64,000 nucleotides of DNA from Neofusicoccum parvum. Lineage: Eukaryota > Ascomycota > Dothideomycetes > Botryosphaeriales > Botryosphaeriaceae. The stretch covers positions 1-64,000 of the forward strand of contig CP087222.1 of assembly GCA_020912385.1 (NCBI GenBank), read 5' to 3'. Positions 1-9,588 of the stretch are shown here, one piece after another (position 1 is the first letter of the stretch; every line of letters starts with the position of its first letter). Made by a program: the position numbers and the translations under genes. Below the pieces are notes generated by a model that saw only the letters and a list, made by a program, of their open reading frames with translations, searched no databases and was not told where the DNA came from.

Positions 1-93
1 CTCCTCCTTTCCTCCCTCTCCTCCCTCTCCCCCTCCCCTTCCCTCCCCTCTCCCTCTCCTCCTCCCTCCCTTCCCCTCTCGCCACCCCACCCG
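1..93. repeat. C/T-rich tract distal to the telomere array
   Basis: The first 93 bases are almost pure pyrimidine (CTCC and CCCT runs) and contain no telomere hexamer. It lies outside the CCCTAA array, where nothing should follow if the array were the true chromosome end. It may be an assembly or read-end artefact, or a sign that the array is internal. No coding potential. Confidence 0.7.
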
Positions 94-173
94 CCCTAAC
101 CCTAACCCTAACCCTAACCCTAACCCTAACCCTAACCCTAACCCTAACCCTAACCCTAACCCTAACCCTAACC

Positions 174-211
<38 letters not shown>
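94..211. repeat. telomere repeat array (CCCTAA)n
   Basis: About twenty CCCTAA hexamers in tandem, one with an extra A near 195. On the plus strand at a left chromosome end, CCCTAA (TTAGGG on the other strand) is the expected orientation for a fungal telomere. The array passes at 211 into a variant unit (AAATTACTAACCCTCACCC) that recurs at 2.2 kb, so the boundary with the subtelomere is sharp. Confidence 0.93.
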
Positions 212-236
212 AAATTACTAACCCTCACCCTAGTCT
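212..236. repeat. single unit of the telomere-like 25-bp junction repeat
   Basis: The bases after the telomere (AAATTACTAACCCTCACCCT and on) match the 25-bp units tandemly repeated at 2198-2310. The same junction sequence therefore occurs at the chromosome end and again 2 kb inside. Confidence 0.7.
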
Positions 237-299
237 AAAATTATCAACTCTTATTCTACTTTTACTACCTCTATTTCTATTATATCTTTTACTTTCTTT

Positions 300-620
300 C
301 TATTTAATTTCTTCTCTTTTATACTCTTCTTCTTCTTCTTCTTCTACCTTCCTTTATTTAGTTCTAGTTCTTCTAGTTCTTCTAAAATTCTACTTCTATT
401 TCTAGTTCTAACTTTTAATTCTAGTTACTTCTACTTCTTTCTAGTTCTTCTAGTTCTTCTAGTTCTTCTAATTTTATTTCTACTTCTACTTCTACTTCTA
501 CTTCTACTTCTACTTCTACTTCTACTTCTGGTTTTAACTCTAGTTTTAACTCTAGTTTTAATTCTAGTTCTAGCTTTAATTCTAGTTCTAGTTCTAGTTC
601 TAGTTCTAGTTTTTTTTTAA
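300..620. repeat. TTCTAG / CTACTT satellite, distal block
   Basis: Low-complexity DNA built of 6- and 9-bp units (TTCTAG, TTCTAGTTC, TTCTAC). The long open frames it yields are repeats of Leu-Glu or Leu-Val and are not genes. A longer block of the same satellite lies at 2360-2995. In both places the block sits just outside the 3' end of a telomere-linked helicase copy. Confidence 0.8.
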
Positions 621-639
621 AATCCATCTTTTACCTCTT

Positions 640-1837
640 CTATATATATTACTTAATATTCGTATTTAATTCCACTCAATTCTATTTATATAGTAATACT
701 TATCCAGCTATTATTATTTCTAAAATAAACTGGTACTTACTATTTATTTATTTGTTTATTTATTTATTCATTTATTCTTTTTAAATCCATCTTTCTTATT
801 TATTTCTACCTACTCTTTTTCAACTATTACTTCTTTCTCTATTAGTTCTAAAATTTTACTAGCTCTCTCTACCTACTAGCTAGTCCTATCCATCTATTTC
901 CATTAGCTCTATTACTTTCCTACCCCTCTTCCTACTCCTCTATTAAGCTCTCCACCCTTCCTGTCAGCCATAAAAACTCTCGAGCCAAGTTATTACTCTC
1001 AAGCTCGTCCTTCCTCCATGCCTGTCCAAGATATCCTAGTAGTCTATCTTTATCTTCATCTCCATCTCCATCTCCATCTCCATCTCCATCCTCTACCGCT
1101 GCCGCCACTGCCGCCGCTACCACTCCTCCTACTACTTCCTTCTCTCCTAGCCGTAACAACCACCTCTTCCACACCCTTTGATACCCGTGCTTGATCCCGT
1201 ACAACGTACCAATCATCACCCCGAAGAACTGGTACTCGCTGCCCTGAACCTGCCGCCACCCCTGCCTACCATTACTCTCCCACCTGTTGCAGATTGCCTG
1301 TGGTACCCCGCAGCGAAAGCAGCCCGAGTACCTCTCAAACCTGATTCTTCCCTGCATCTCGCGCCTCTCCCCATCTGCCTGCCTACCCCGCTCTGTTGGA
1401 CAGTGGCTAACACTGTGCTGGTCTTCCCTACCCGCTGCCTTGCACACTAAACACACCCTCTTCCACCTCTGCAGCTTTCTCTGAAGCAGTTCTGCATCTG
1501 TATACACCTATTATGTCTGCCTGGCCTGCCTTACCCTTATTCCTACCTGCTGCTGCTGCTGCTGCCTTCGAAACTCCTACCTGTCTAATTCTCTTTATTA
1601 CGTACTCTGCTCTTCCTTCCAACTTCCCTGCCGACTTTCCTGCTGATTTTCCTGCTGTATTCTCTACTGCTCTTCTTGCTACGTCCTCTGCTGCTCTCTT
1701 TACTACTGCTCCTACTACTACTGCTGCTTTCTTTACTGCTCCCTTTGCTGCTACTGCTCCTACTGCCACTACTGCTTTCTTTACTACTCCCTTTGCTGCG
1801 TCCTCTCCTGCTCTCTTTGCTGCTGCTGCTGCTCCCT

Positions 1838-1869
<32 letters not shown>

Positions 1870-2197
1870 AGTAGTGCTCCCTCTGCTGCTACTGCTACTG
1901 GTGCTCCCTCTACTGCTCCCTCTGCTACTCCCTCTACTACGTCCTCTCCTACTCCCTTTCCTACTGTAGTTGCTGCTGCTCCCTCTGCTACATCCTCTCC
2001 TACTCCCTTTGCTATTACTGCTGCTAGTGCTTCCTCTACTACTAGTCCTGCTGCTATCCTAGCTGCTACTACTACCATCGTTGCCCTAAGCTGCTGCCAG
2101 TCCTACTACTATCCTGGCTACTACTACTACTACTGCTGCCGCTGCTGCCGCCACTGCTGCCACCGCCACTACCACCACTACCACTATATACATCACC
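640..2197 (-). pseudogene. 5'-truncated distal copy of the telomere-linked helicase (C-terminal part)
   Basis: The stretch 640-1507 closely matches 3000-3740, and 1508 to about 2080 matches the Gln-rich tail-coding part of the helicase at 3741-4060. Only the C-terminus is present: a Gln-rich region, then a Cys-rich domain (CLVC, SHC, CFRC, a GVPQAIC motif) and an acidic tail, open from 1507 to 932. In the Gln-rich part two CAA codons of the proximal copy (3831-3836) have become TAATAA here (1595-1600), so the reading frame is closed upstream. Conversely, the TAG that cuts the proximal gene is CAG here (1469-1471). The GCT-rich part near 1680-2190 is expanded. It reads as an old copy truncated when the chromosome end was rearranged. 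Confidence 0.75.
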
Positions 2198-2310
2198 CTC
2201 ACTCTACTCAAAATTACTAACCCTCACCCTACTCAAAATTACTAACCCTTACCCTACTTAAAATTGCTAACCCTCATCCTACTCAAAATTACTATCCCTC
2301 ACCCTACTCT
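2198..2310. repeat. 25-bp telomere-like minisatellite (internal junction)
   Basis: Four to five tandem units of about 25 bp (for example CAAAATTACTAACCCTCACC followed by CTACT), each holding two degenerate telomere hexamers (TAACCCTCACCCTA). The same unit abuts the real telomere array at 212-236. This marks the junction between the truncated distal helicase block and the complete proximal block and looks like an ancient chromosome end. Confidence 0.8.
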
Positions 2311-2359
2311 TACTAACTGTTAAAAACTCCTATATTAAATTATTACTCTCTACTTTTAA

Positions 2360-2995
2360 ATCTATTATTCTTCTTCTAGTTCTTTTAGTTCTAGTTTTAG
2401 TTCTACCTCTAGTTTTAACTCTAGTTCTAGTTCTAGTTCTAGTTCTAGTTCTAGTTCTAGTTCTAGTTCTAGTTCTAGTCTTAGTTTCTAATTCTAGTTT
2501 TAGTTCTAGTTCTTCTAATTCTAGTTCTACTTCTTCTAGTTCCTTCTAGTTTTTTTTTTTTTTTTTTTTTTTTTCTTTTTTAATTCTTCTAGTTCTTCTA
2601 GTTCCTTTAGTTCTACCTCTAGTTCTAGTCTTAATTTCTAATTCTAGTTTTAGTTTTAGTCCTTCTAATTCTTTTTTAATTCTTTTAGTTCTTCTAGTTC
2701 TTTTAATTCTAGTTCTACTTCTTCTAGTCCTTCTAGTTTTTTTTGTTTTTTTTTTTTTTGTTTTTTTTAATTCTTCTAGTTCTTCTAGTTCTTCTAGTTC
2801 TTCTAGTTCTTCTAGTTCTTCTAGTTCTTCTAGTTCTTCTAGTTCTTCTAGTTCTTCTAGTTCTTCTAGTTCTTCTAATTCTACTTCTACTTCTAGTTTT
2901 AATTCAAGTTTTAATTCTAGTTCTACCTCTAGTTTCAACTCTAGTTTTAATTCTAGTCCTAGCTTTAATTCTAGTTCTAGTTCTTTTAAATCCAT
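2360..2995. repeat. TTCTAG / TTCTAGTTC satellite, proximal block
   Basis: Tandem 6- and 9-bp units, with poly-T runs near 2550-2575 and 2738-2770. Long open frames on either strand (Leu/Glu/Lys-rich or Leu/Val-rich) only reflect the repeat. It lies downstream of the helicase gene on its coding strand, in the same place as the block at 300-620 relative to the distal copy. Confidence 0.8.
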
Positions 2996-3191
2996 CTTTC
3001 ACCTCTTTTATATATCACTTTATATCTGTATTCAATTCCATTTAATTCTACTCATATAGTACATCCAGTTATTATTATTCCTAAAAATCTATCTTTCTTG
3101 TTTATTCCTACTCTTTTCAACTATTACTCCTCTATTAGTTCCATCTTACTAGCTCTACCTACTAGCTAGCCCTATCTATCTATTAGCTTTA

Positions 3192-3695
3192 TTATCTCCC
3201 TACTCCTCTCTCCTCTATTAAGCTCTCCACCCTTCCTATCAGCCATAAAAACTCCCGAGCCAAGTTATTACTCTCGAGCTCGTCCTTCCTCCATACCTGT
3301 CCAAGATATCCTAGTAGTCTATCTTTATCTTCATCTCTATCCTCTACCGCCGCCGCCGCTACTCCCGCTCCTACTACTTCCTCTCCTAGCCGTAATAACC
3401 ACCTCTTCCACACCGTCTTATACCCGTGCTTGATCCCGTATAATATACCAATCATCACCCCGAAGAACTGGCACTCGCTGCCATGAACCTGCCGCCACCC
3501 CTGCCTACCATTACTCTCCCACCTGTTGCAGATTGCCTGTGGTACCCCGCAGCGAAAGCAGCCCGAGTACCTCTCAAACCTGATTCTTCCCTGCATCTCG
3601 CGCCTCTCCCCATCCGCCTGCCTACCCCGCTCTGTTGGACAGTGGCTAACACTGTGCTGGTCTTCCCTGCCCGCTGCCTTGCACACCAAACACAC
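3192..3695 (-). pseudogene. severed Cys-rich C-terminal domain of the telomere-linked helicase
   Basis: In frame with the helicase and directly after its TAG stop (3708-3710) lies the same Cys-rich domain as in the distal copy: CLVC, an SHCP motif, CFRCGVPQAIC, then an acidic, Lys/Glu-rich tail ending at 3192. In the distal copy the two parts are one frame, with CAG instead of TAG. The arrangement of CxxC pairs suggests metal binding; this is inference. The domain is either lost by mutation or made only by readthrough. Confidence 0.72.
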
Positions 3696-3707
3696 CCCCT
3701 TCCACCT

Positions 3708-6700
3708 CTACAGCTTTCTCTGAAGCAGTTCTGCATCCGCATACACCTGTTGTGTCTGCCTGGCCTGCCTTACCCTTATTCCTACCTGCTGCTGCTGCTG
3801 CCTTTGAAACTCCTGCCTATCTAATTCTCTTTGTTGCGTACTCTGCTCTTCCTCCTGCTGTCTTTCCTGCCGACTTTCCTGCCGACTTTCCCGCTGATTT
3901 TCCTGCTGCTTCTCTCTTTGCTGCTGTCGTATCCTCTGCTGCTGCTCTCTTTGCTGCTGATTTTCCTGCTGCCGCATCCTCTGCTGCTGCTCTCTTTGCT
4001 GCTGCTCCCTCCACTGCTGCCCCTGCTGCCGCTGCTGGTACTGGTCTACCCTCTGTTCTTCCTCTACCTCCCTGTCTACCTCTTCCACCTCATCTACCTC
4101 TTCCATCTCATCTACCTCCTCTACCTCCTCCTCCTTATTATTATCATCATTATCATCATCCGTGATCTCTCGCCTAGACTCCCTGCTCCTTCTACAAAAA
4201 TCACACTTTTCTTCCCCCTCCTCCTGCCTGCATTCTATCCGCCTAAAACTACCATCTAAAAACTCGTCCATCACCGTTCTCCTACACAGTCCCCCATCCA
4301 GATACTGCCTTACCAGCCGGTCATCGCTCTTCTCCCCCCCCTGAACCATCACTGCTCTGCTGGCCAGTCCATCCCTTCCCGCCCTGCCGCTCTCCTGCGC
4401 GTAGTCCAGAAAATCCCGCGGCTCATCCGTGTGGATGATGAGCCTGATGCCTGGAATGTCAATCCCCATGCCCAGCGCGCTGGTGGCCACCACTACACGC
4501 ACCACTCCCGCCTTGAAGTCCTCTAGCACCTCCTTCTTCCTAGCTTCTGACATCTTGCTGTAAAATGCCTCGCACTGGAACAGCCCTGCGTCCACCAAGC
4601 TCTTCACCCTGGTCACTGTGTTGCAGTAGATGACCACCTTTCCTTCCACCGTTGCCTGTAGTTCCTCTTCCACCATCTCTTCTATTTTCCTATTCTGCGC
4701 CTCCTTCCCTCCTTGTCTTCCTCGCCATCCTCCCCCTCTCCCTCCTCCCCCTCCTCTCCCTCCTCTCCCTCCTCTCCCTCCTCTCCCTCCTCTCCCTCCT
4801 CTCCCTCCTCCATTCTCCACCTCCACCTCCAACTCCACCCCCACCACCTGGTAGCTGATGTTTCTGCGGGTAGTGACCGCCCTGAACACCACCACCTCGG
4901 CCGCAGTCCAGCCCATCCTGCGCCACAGCTCCGCCTCTTTGCTGGGTGGCAGCGTCGCTGTGAGCAGAACCATCTGCGTTTCTGCCGCCATGAGCTTCCC
5001 CAGCTGCTGCAGCTGCTTGCGGAAGTCCACCTGGTCGTTCAGCACCACGTGGCACTCGTCGATGATGATCCTGTCCAGCTGCCTCATCGCCCTGAGCCGG
5101 TTCAAAAACGTCATGAACTCGTCGCTCAGTGCTGCCTCTGGCGTGACCAGCACGATGGACTCCGCGTCTGGTGGCCGCCTCGCCTCCCATTCTGCACAGC
5201 TGATGCCCAGCTTGCTGCAGCGCTCTTTCATGTCCGCTCGCAGCGCGATGAGCGGTACCACCACCACCGTTGTTCCTCCTGGCTCCGTCCAAGCCGGCAG
5301 CATGAACAAGATGCTTTTCCCAGCCCCAGTCGGCATCACTGCCACCACCGGGCTCACTCCAGCCTGGATGGCGGTCACCGCCTCTTCCTGGATGCTGCGG
5401 AACTCGGCTTCCTTTCCCATCAATCTTTGCAGCTGCTCCTTCACGTTGGCCCTCTTCAGCCTTGCCCAGCGGTCCAGCCGCTCCTCGTCAGCGTCATCCT
5501 CAAACGGGCAGCGCTTCCTCTTCCTGGAAGCAGCCGGTTCCTGGCTTTTAAATGCCGACTGGAAGCCCAAGAAGCGGTGCCAGTCGGTACTGGAAGCACG
5601 GAACAGCAGCCTCTTCTCCGCCACCACACCTGCCTGCTCCATCATCCCACGCGCGTAGATCAAGCCTGCAGTGTGGGAAGTATGTCCTGCCTGGGCGTCT
5701 GCAATGGCTGCTGCTGCCCGGTCTTCTCCCACCTCCATCTGCTGCTGCTCCTGCTCATTCCCATTCTCTCCCCCCTCCTCGTCTACCCTGAACGCGCTGG
5801 AGCCGCGCATGAACCGCCTGCTGATGCCGATAGCGACGTCCCTGTACGCCCTGACCGTCAGCTCCTGGCCTAAGCCGATCCTGCTCTCCTTCTTCATCGC
5901 CTCCCTCATGCGCTCCGTCGTCCACCTCTTCTCCCCCGCCTCCGCCGGCCACATGTGGGCTGAGATCTGCTCGCTCCCACGTACTGCTGCCAGCATGCGC
6001 TGGTGGAATGGCAAGACTAGCCATAGATACCACACCACCAGCTCGCCCACCTCCCTGGGCAGATACCTGTGGATCACCTTGACATCCCCGGACATGGCGT
6101 AGCCCTTGTGGTAGCGCGTGACGAACACAACCAGCCCATCCTCCACGAAGATGTTGCGGTGCCCTCCCTTGGCCGTATTGCTATGCCTGATGCTGAGAAT
6201 CTCCGGCCCTCTTGCCGGCTGTCCACCGGTAATGTGCATCAGCAGTAGCAGCTTCTCCCTAAACTCGGCCACCTGCGCTGCATATGCATCTACCGCCTGC
6301 CTGCTGATGCCTGAGCTCGCGTTTTCCCTGGTGAACCTCTTCCTCGCAGCAGTGATTCCCATGATCCTGTTGAACAACCAAGTGTTCCCGTCTGCTGGCA
6401 GCCTGGTGCGCTGGTCCTGCAGAAAGCTCCACCCTCTGCGCTCCTCAGCTGGGTTGTCCCTGATGGAATGCCACGGCACTGCTAGCACGTCCATTTCCCT
6501 ATGCTCTTTCTTGTGGCTGCTGTAGCCGCCAAACAGCAGCTCCTGGAGCAGCAGCTGGCGAGTGTCGTTCAGCAAGCCGTGCACCATGCCCCTGAACTTG
6601 GCCATGGTGAACTGGATGCCCTGGTACAGCAGCTGCTCCCGCCCATTCCATCCCACATGGCCCTTGGTGGTGGTGTTGTAGTGGATCTTCATCCCGTAAG

Positions 6701-8556
6701 TGCGCAGATCCAGTATCCACTGCATGGGACTGTGGCTGCCTCGGATCATGAAGCTGTCCATCATCTTGGTCACCAGCTCTAAGCAGCTCATCTTCATCTG
6801 GCTGCGCTGGCTGCGCTGGCTGCGCTGGCTGCGCTGGCTGCGCCCACTGCTGTCCCTGGCGCTGCCCTGGCCGCTGTTCCTGCTGCTGCCCTGGCCGCTG
6901 CTGGTCCTGCTGCTGGCGCTATCCTGGCCACTGCTGTCCTGGCCACTGCTGCTCTGGCCGGCGCTGCCCTGGCTGCTACTGCTCCTGCCGCCCTGGCTGC
7001 GCCCGCTGCGCCCACTGCTGTCCCTGGCGCTGCCCTGGCCGCTGTTCCTGCTGCTGTCCTGGCCACTGCTGCTCTGGCCGGCGCTGCCCTGGCCGGCGCT
7101 GCCCTGGCCGGCGCTGCTCCTGCCGCCCTGGCTGCTGCTGCTCCTGCCGCCCTGGCTGCTACTGCTGCTGCTACTGCTGCTGCCGCCAGCATCGCCTCCA
7201 CCATAACCGCCAGCGCCGTCCTCCTCCTCCTCCTCCTCCTCCTCCTCCTCCTCCTCCTCCTCCTCCTTCTCAAAGTCCCATGCGCTGCCCCCACTGCTAA
7301 ACTCCTCCCTACCATCCTCCTCCCCTTCTGCTGCTGCTGCTGCTGCTGCTGCTGGACCCGCCATCTCCAGCGCCTTCTGCACCACCATGAAGCGCCCCAC
7401 CTTGATGATGGCCGACAGAATCGCCGTGTACAGACCCGGCTCCCTCCAGCCGGTGGGCGTGACCCCCTGCACCGCCAGAGCGCAGACCAGAGCGCTGTCG
7501 TACTCGCGCTGCGTGATCCTCTGGTTCAGCAGTTCAATGCAAAAGTCCAAGCACGCCTTCTGGATCCCGGACAGCTTTGGTGGCAGCTGCTGCTGCTGCT
7601 GCTCTTCTAAACCAGCTCCTTCTTCTTCTTCATTATCATCATCATCATCACCATCACTTCTTCCTCCCTCTTCTTCCTCGCTTTCTTCTTTATCTCTTCC
7701 TCCCCCTTTCCCTTCTTCTTGCTTCTTTACAGCTTGCTCTGCCTCCTCCATCAGCCTGGTGAATGCCCTGGACTGCCTGCGGGTGAACCTGTACTCTGGG
7801 CTTCTCCAGTCATGCTCCTGCTGCGTCCTGACGAAGAACATCAGCACCTGCTTCCACGCCCTCGACCTGTCCGCGACCGCGTTTTCCTCCATGTACGGCT
7901 GCAGCGGGTGGTACCGGTTCTGGTGCTTCTCCGTCCTCATCAGCTCCATGCGGATGAATATGCCGACCTGCTGGGTCACCGCCTGCTGGCCGATGCGCGC
8001 AACCTCGTCCATGGCTTTCCAGATGGCCGCTGCCGCCGGCTCCTCCTCCTCCTCTGGCCTGTCCGGGTTGGCGTTGGGCTCCTCAACCGACGCTAGCAGA
8101 TCGTCGCGGTCCAGCCGCGCCAGATACGGCAGCCACTGCGTCCTGTCCAGCCACGGGCTGACCTCGTCCTTCTCTCCTTCCTCGATGGTGGCCCGGGCCC
8201 GCTTCTCCAGCTCCTCCCAGTTCTGGTTCGCCTTGTTCCACGCCTGCTGCCACAGCTGCTCCCCTCCTCCCTCCCCTCTCTCCCCTCCCTCCTGGGCGGG
8301 CTGCGCCTGGTCCTCCTGCTGCGCTTGCTCCTCTGGCTGGCACACTTCAAAGTACTGCGAGCCGTGGAAGGTGGGGAAGAAGCGCTGGCAGTAGACCTGC
8401 TTTACCGCCTCTTGGAACCTCTTATTCAACCCCTCTTCCACCATCCTGCTCTGCCGGCCTTTGCCTCCTCCAATCGACCATCCGTGCTCGGTGCGCCAGT
8501 GCTCTTTCATCATCCTTTCATTCCTGCAGACGTACTGGCAGCTGCTACTATTACTG

Positions 8557-8602
<46 letters not shown>

Positions 8603-8873
8603 GGTCCTTCTGGCACAGCAGCCCGTCCTTGAACAGTGGCAGCTCTGTGACGGGCCGTTGCACCCGGGCTGGCACTTCCAGCTCGCTCGAGAATGCAATC
8701 AAGCCATGCCAGCTTCTAACCTCACCACCGACCAGCTCCGCCTGCTTCCGGCCCATCCGGTGGTGTTTCCCCCGCAGATGGCCTTCCACCTGGTCCGGCC
8801 AGACGGCGTGCCGGCACTCCCTGCAGATCGCGAGCCGGTATTCCGCCTGGTGATAAAAGTACGCTGTCGCCAT
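3708..8873 (-). CDS. telomere-linked RecQ-family helicase with N-terminal zinc fingers and a recombinase-like middle
   Basis: Predicted ATP-dependent 3'-5' DNA helicase of the RecQ type, of the class found next to fungal telomeres. The 1721-aa frame starts at ATG 8873. Residues about 17-38 form a CxxC...H...H finger of the DUF3505 kind (CRECRHAV), and about 113-131 a second finger. Residues about 700-1080 hold a region resembling a tyrosine recombinase (ARGPEIL, YHKGY, AYRD, AGHTSHTAGLIYAR). The helicase core has MPTGAGKS (~1183), DECH (~1275), TATLP (~1307), a motif V with ATSALGMGID (~1465) and SGRAGRDG (~1497), followed by the RecQ zinc site (C near 1532, 1550, 1559 and 1562). Low-complexity insertions include poly-Ser (~92), poly-Glu (~538), a long SSGQ/SQR tract (~566-694), an RGG-like run inside the core (~1357-1390) and a Gln/Arg-rich tail. 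It ends at TAG where the distal copy continues into a Cys-rich domain. Cellular role at chromosome ends is inferred from family and position. Confidence 0.9.
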
Positions 8874-9094
8874 TTGGTGCGCTAGCTAGTATTGTCTTGC
8901 TAATACTGAAAGTTGCTAGAGAGAATGATGCTGGTGTGAGAAAGCTCGTAAATGCTGCTGCTACTACTACTGCTACCGCCGCTGCTGCCGCCGCCGCCGC
9001 ACGGATCACCCTTACCCCATCAAAAAACCTCAACCCTAACCCTACTCTTACCCCAAGTGGCTGGTTTTCTCACGACGCAGCGGTCGGATTTTAA
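8874..9094. other. upstream region of the helicase with GCT/GCC runs and two CCCTAA units
   Basis: Contains trinucleotide runs (GCTGCTGCTACTACTACTGC, then GCCGCCGCC near 8950-9000) and a short interstitial telomere motif, AACCCTAACCCTAC, at 9032-9045. It is the presumed promoter side of the helicase gene. No obvious TATA box was seen on the minus strand. Confidence 0.5.
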
Positions 9095-9470
9095 GGTGGC
9101 TCATATAAAAAGTGGTCGCAGAGCCACGCTTGGAAATCTGACCGAGTGTAGACTCGATCCGAGCACCTCGCTCCAAATCCAGTGCGGTAAATCCAGTGCG
9201 GTGCGCGTCCAGCCCACCCGACGATTCTTTCCCACACAATCTAAATCCAGCGCGGTCGCGCTGGATTTGCGTCTTTCGGTTAGGTGGCTCATATAAAAAG
9301 TGGTCGCAGAGCCACGCTTGGAAATCTGACCGAGTGTAGACTCGATCCGAGCACCTCGCTCCAAATCCAGTGCGGTAAATCCAGTGCGGTGCGCGTCCAG
9401 CCCACCCGACGATTCTTTCCCACACAATCTAAATCCAGCGCGGTCGCGCTGGATTTGCGTCTTTCGGTTA
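9095..9470. repeat. two tandem 188-bp repeats with palindrome and TATA-like motif
   Basis: Two copies (9095-9282 and 9283-9470) that look identical. Each holds CATATAAAAAG near its start, a doubled AAATCCAGTGCGGT motif, a perfect palindrome with 12-bp arms (AAATCCAGCGCG and its complement around GT; 9243-9268 and 9431-9456) and ends in TCTTTCGGTTAGG. That terminal motif recurs on the far side of the retrotransposon. The block could be subtelomeric target DNA or 5' promoter monomers of the element. Confidence 0.85.
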
Positions 9471-9588
9471 GGGACACCTGCTGTTAGTAGTGGGTTATTG
9501 TCTGATTTGTGGTGGAATCGATTCCTACGGTTAAATTAACGTTGGTGGTGCGGCTCTGCCCGCTAGCGAGCGCTCGGACCACCCCACC

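Noticed and set aside
421..627. Open frame of Leu-Glu repeats (minus strand)
   Set aside because: A direct translation of the TTCTAG satellite, with no other content.
1513..2220. 235-codon plus-strand frame rich in Ala, Thr and Ser
   Set aside because: Shadow of the GCT/ACT repeat in the antisense of the truncated helicase tail.
2546..3045. Long Leu/Glu/Lys and Leu/Val frames on both strands
   Set aside because: Same satellite and poly-T runs. Both strands are open because of the repeat period.
4713..5873. 386-codon plus-strand frame opposite the helicase core
   Set aside because: Antisense shadow of a real gene with high GC. The helicase motifs lie on the minus strand.
7387..8394. 335-codon plus-strand frame opposite the helicase N-terminus
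   Set aside because: Antisense shadow. Ser/Cys-rich composition comes from the complement of Gln/Glu/Gly codons.
9160..9180. tRNA-like B-box segment in the 188-bp repeat
   Set aside because: The resemblance is partial and no cloverleaf or paired A box could be seen, so no RNA gene is called.
9095..9470. CRISPR-like direct repeats
   Set aside because: Only two abutting 188-bp units with no spacers, in a eukaryotic subtelomere.
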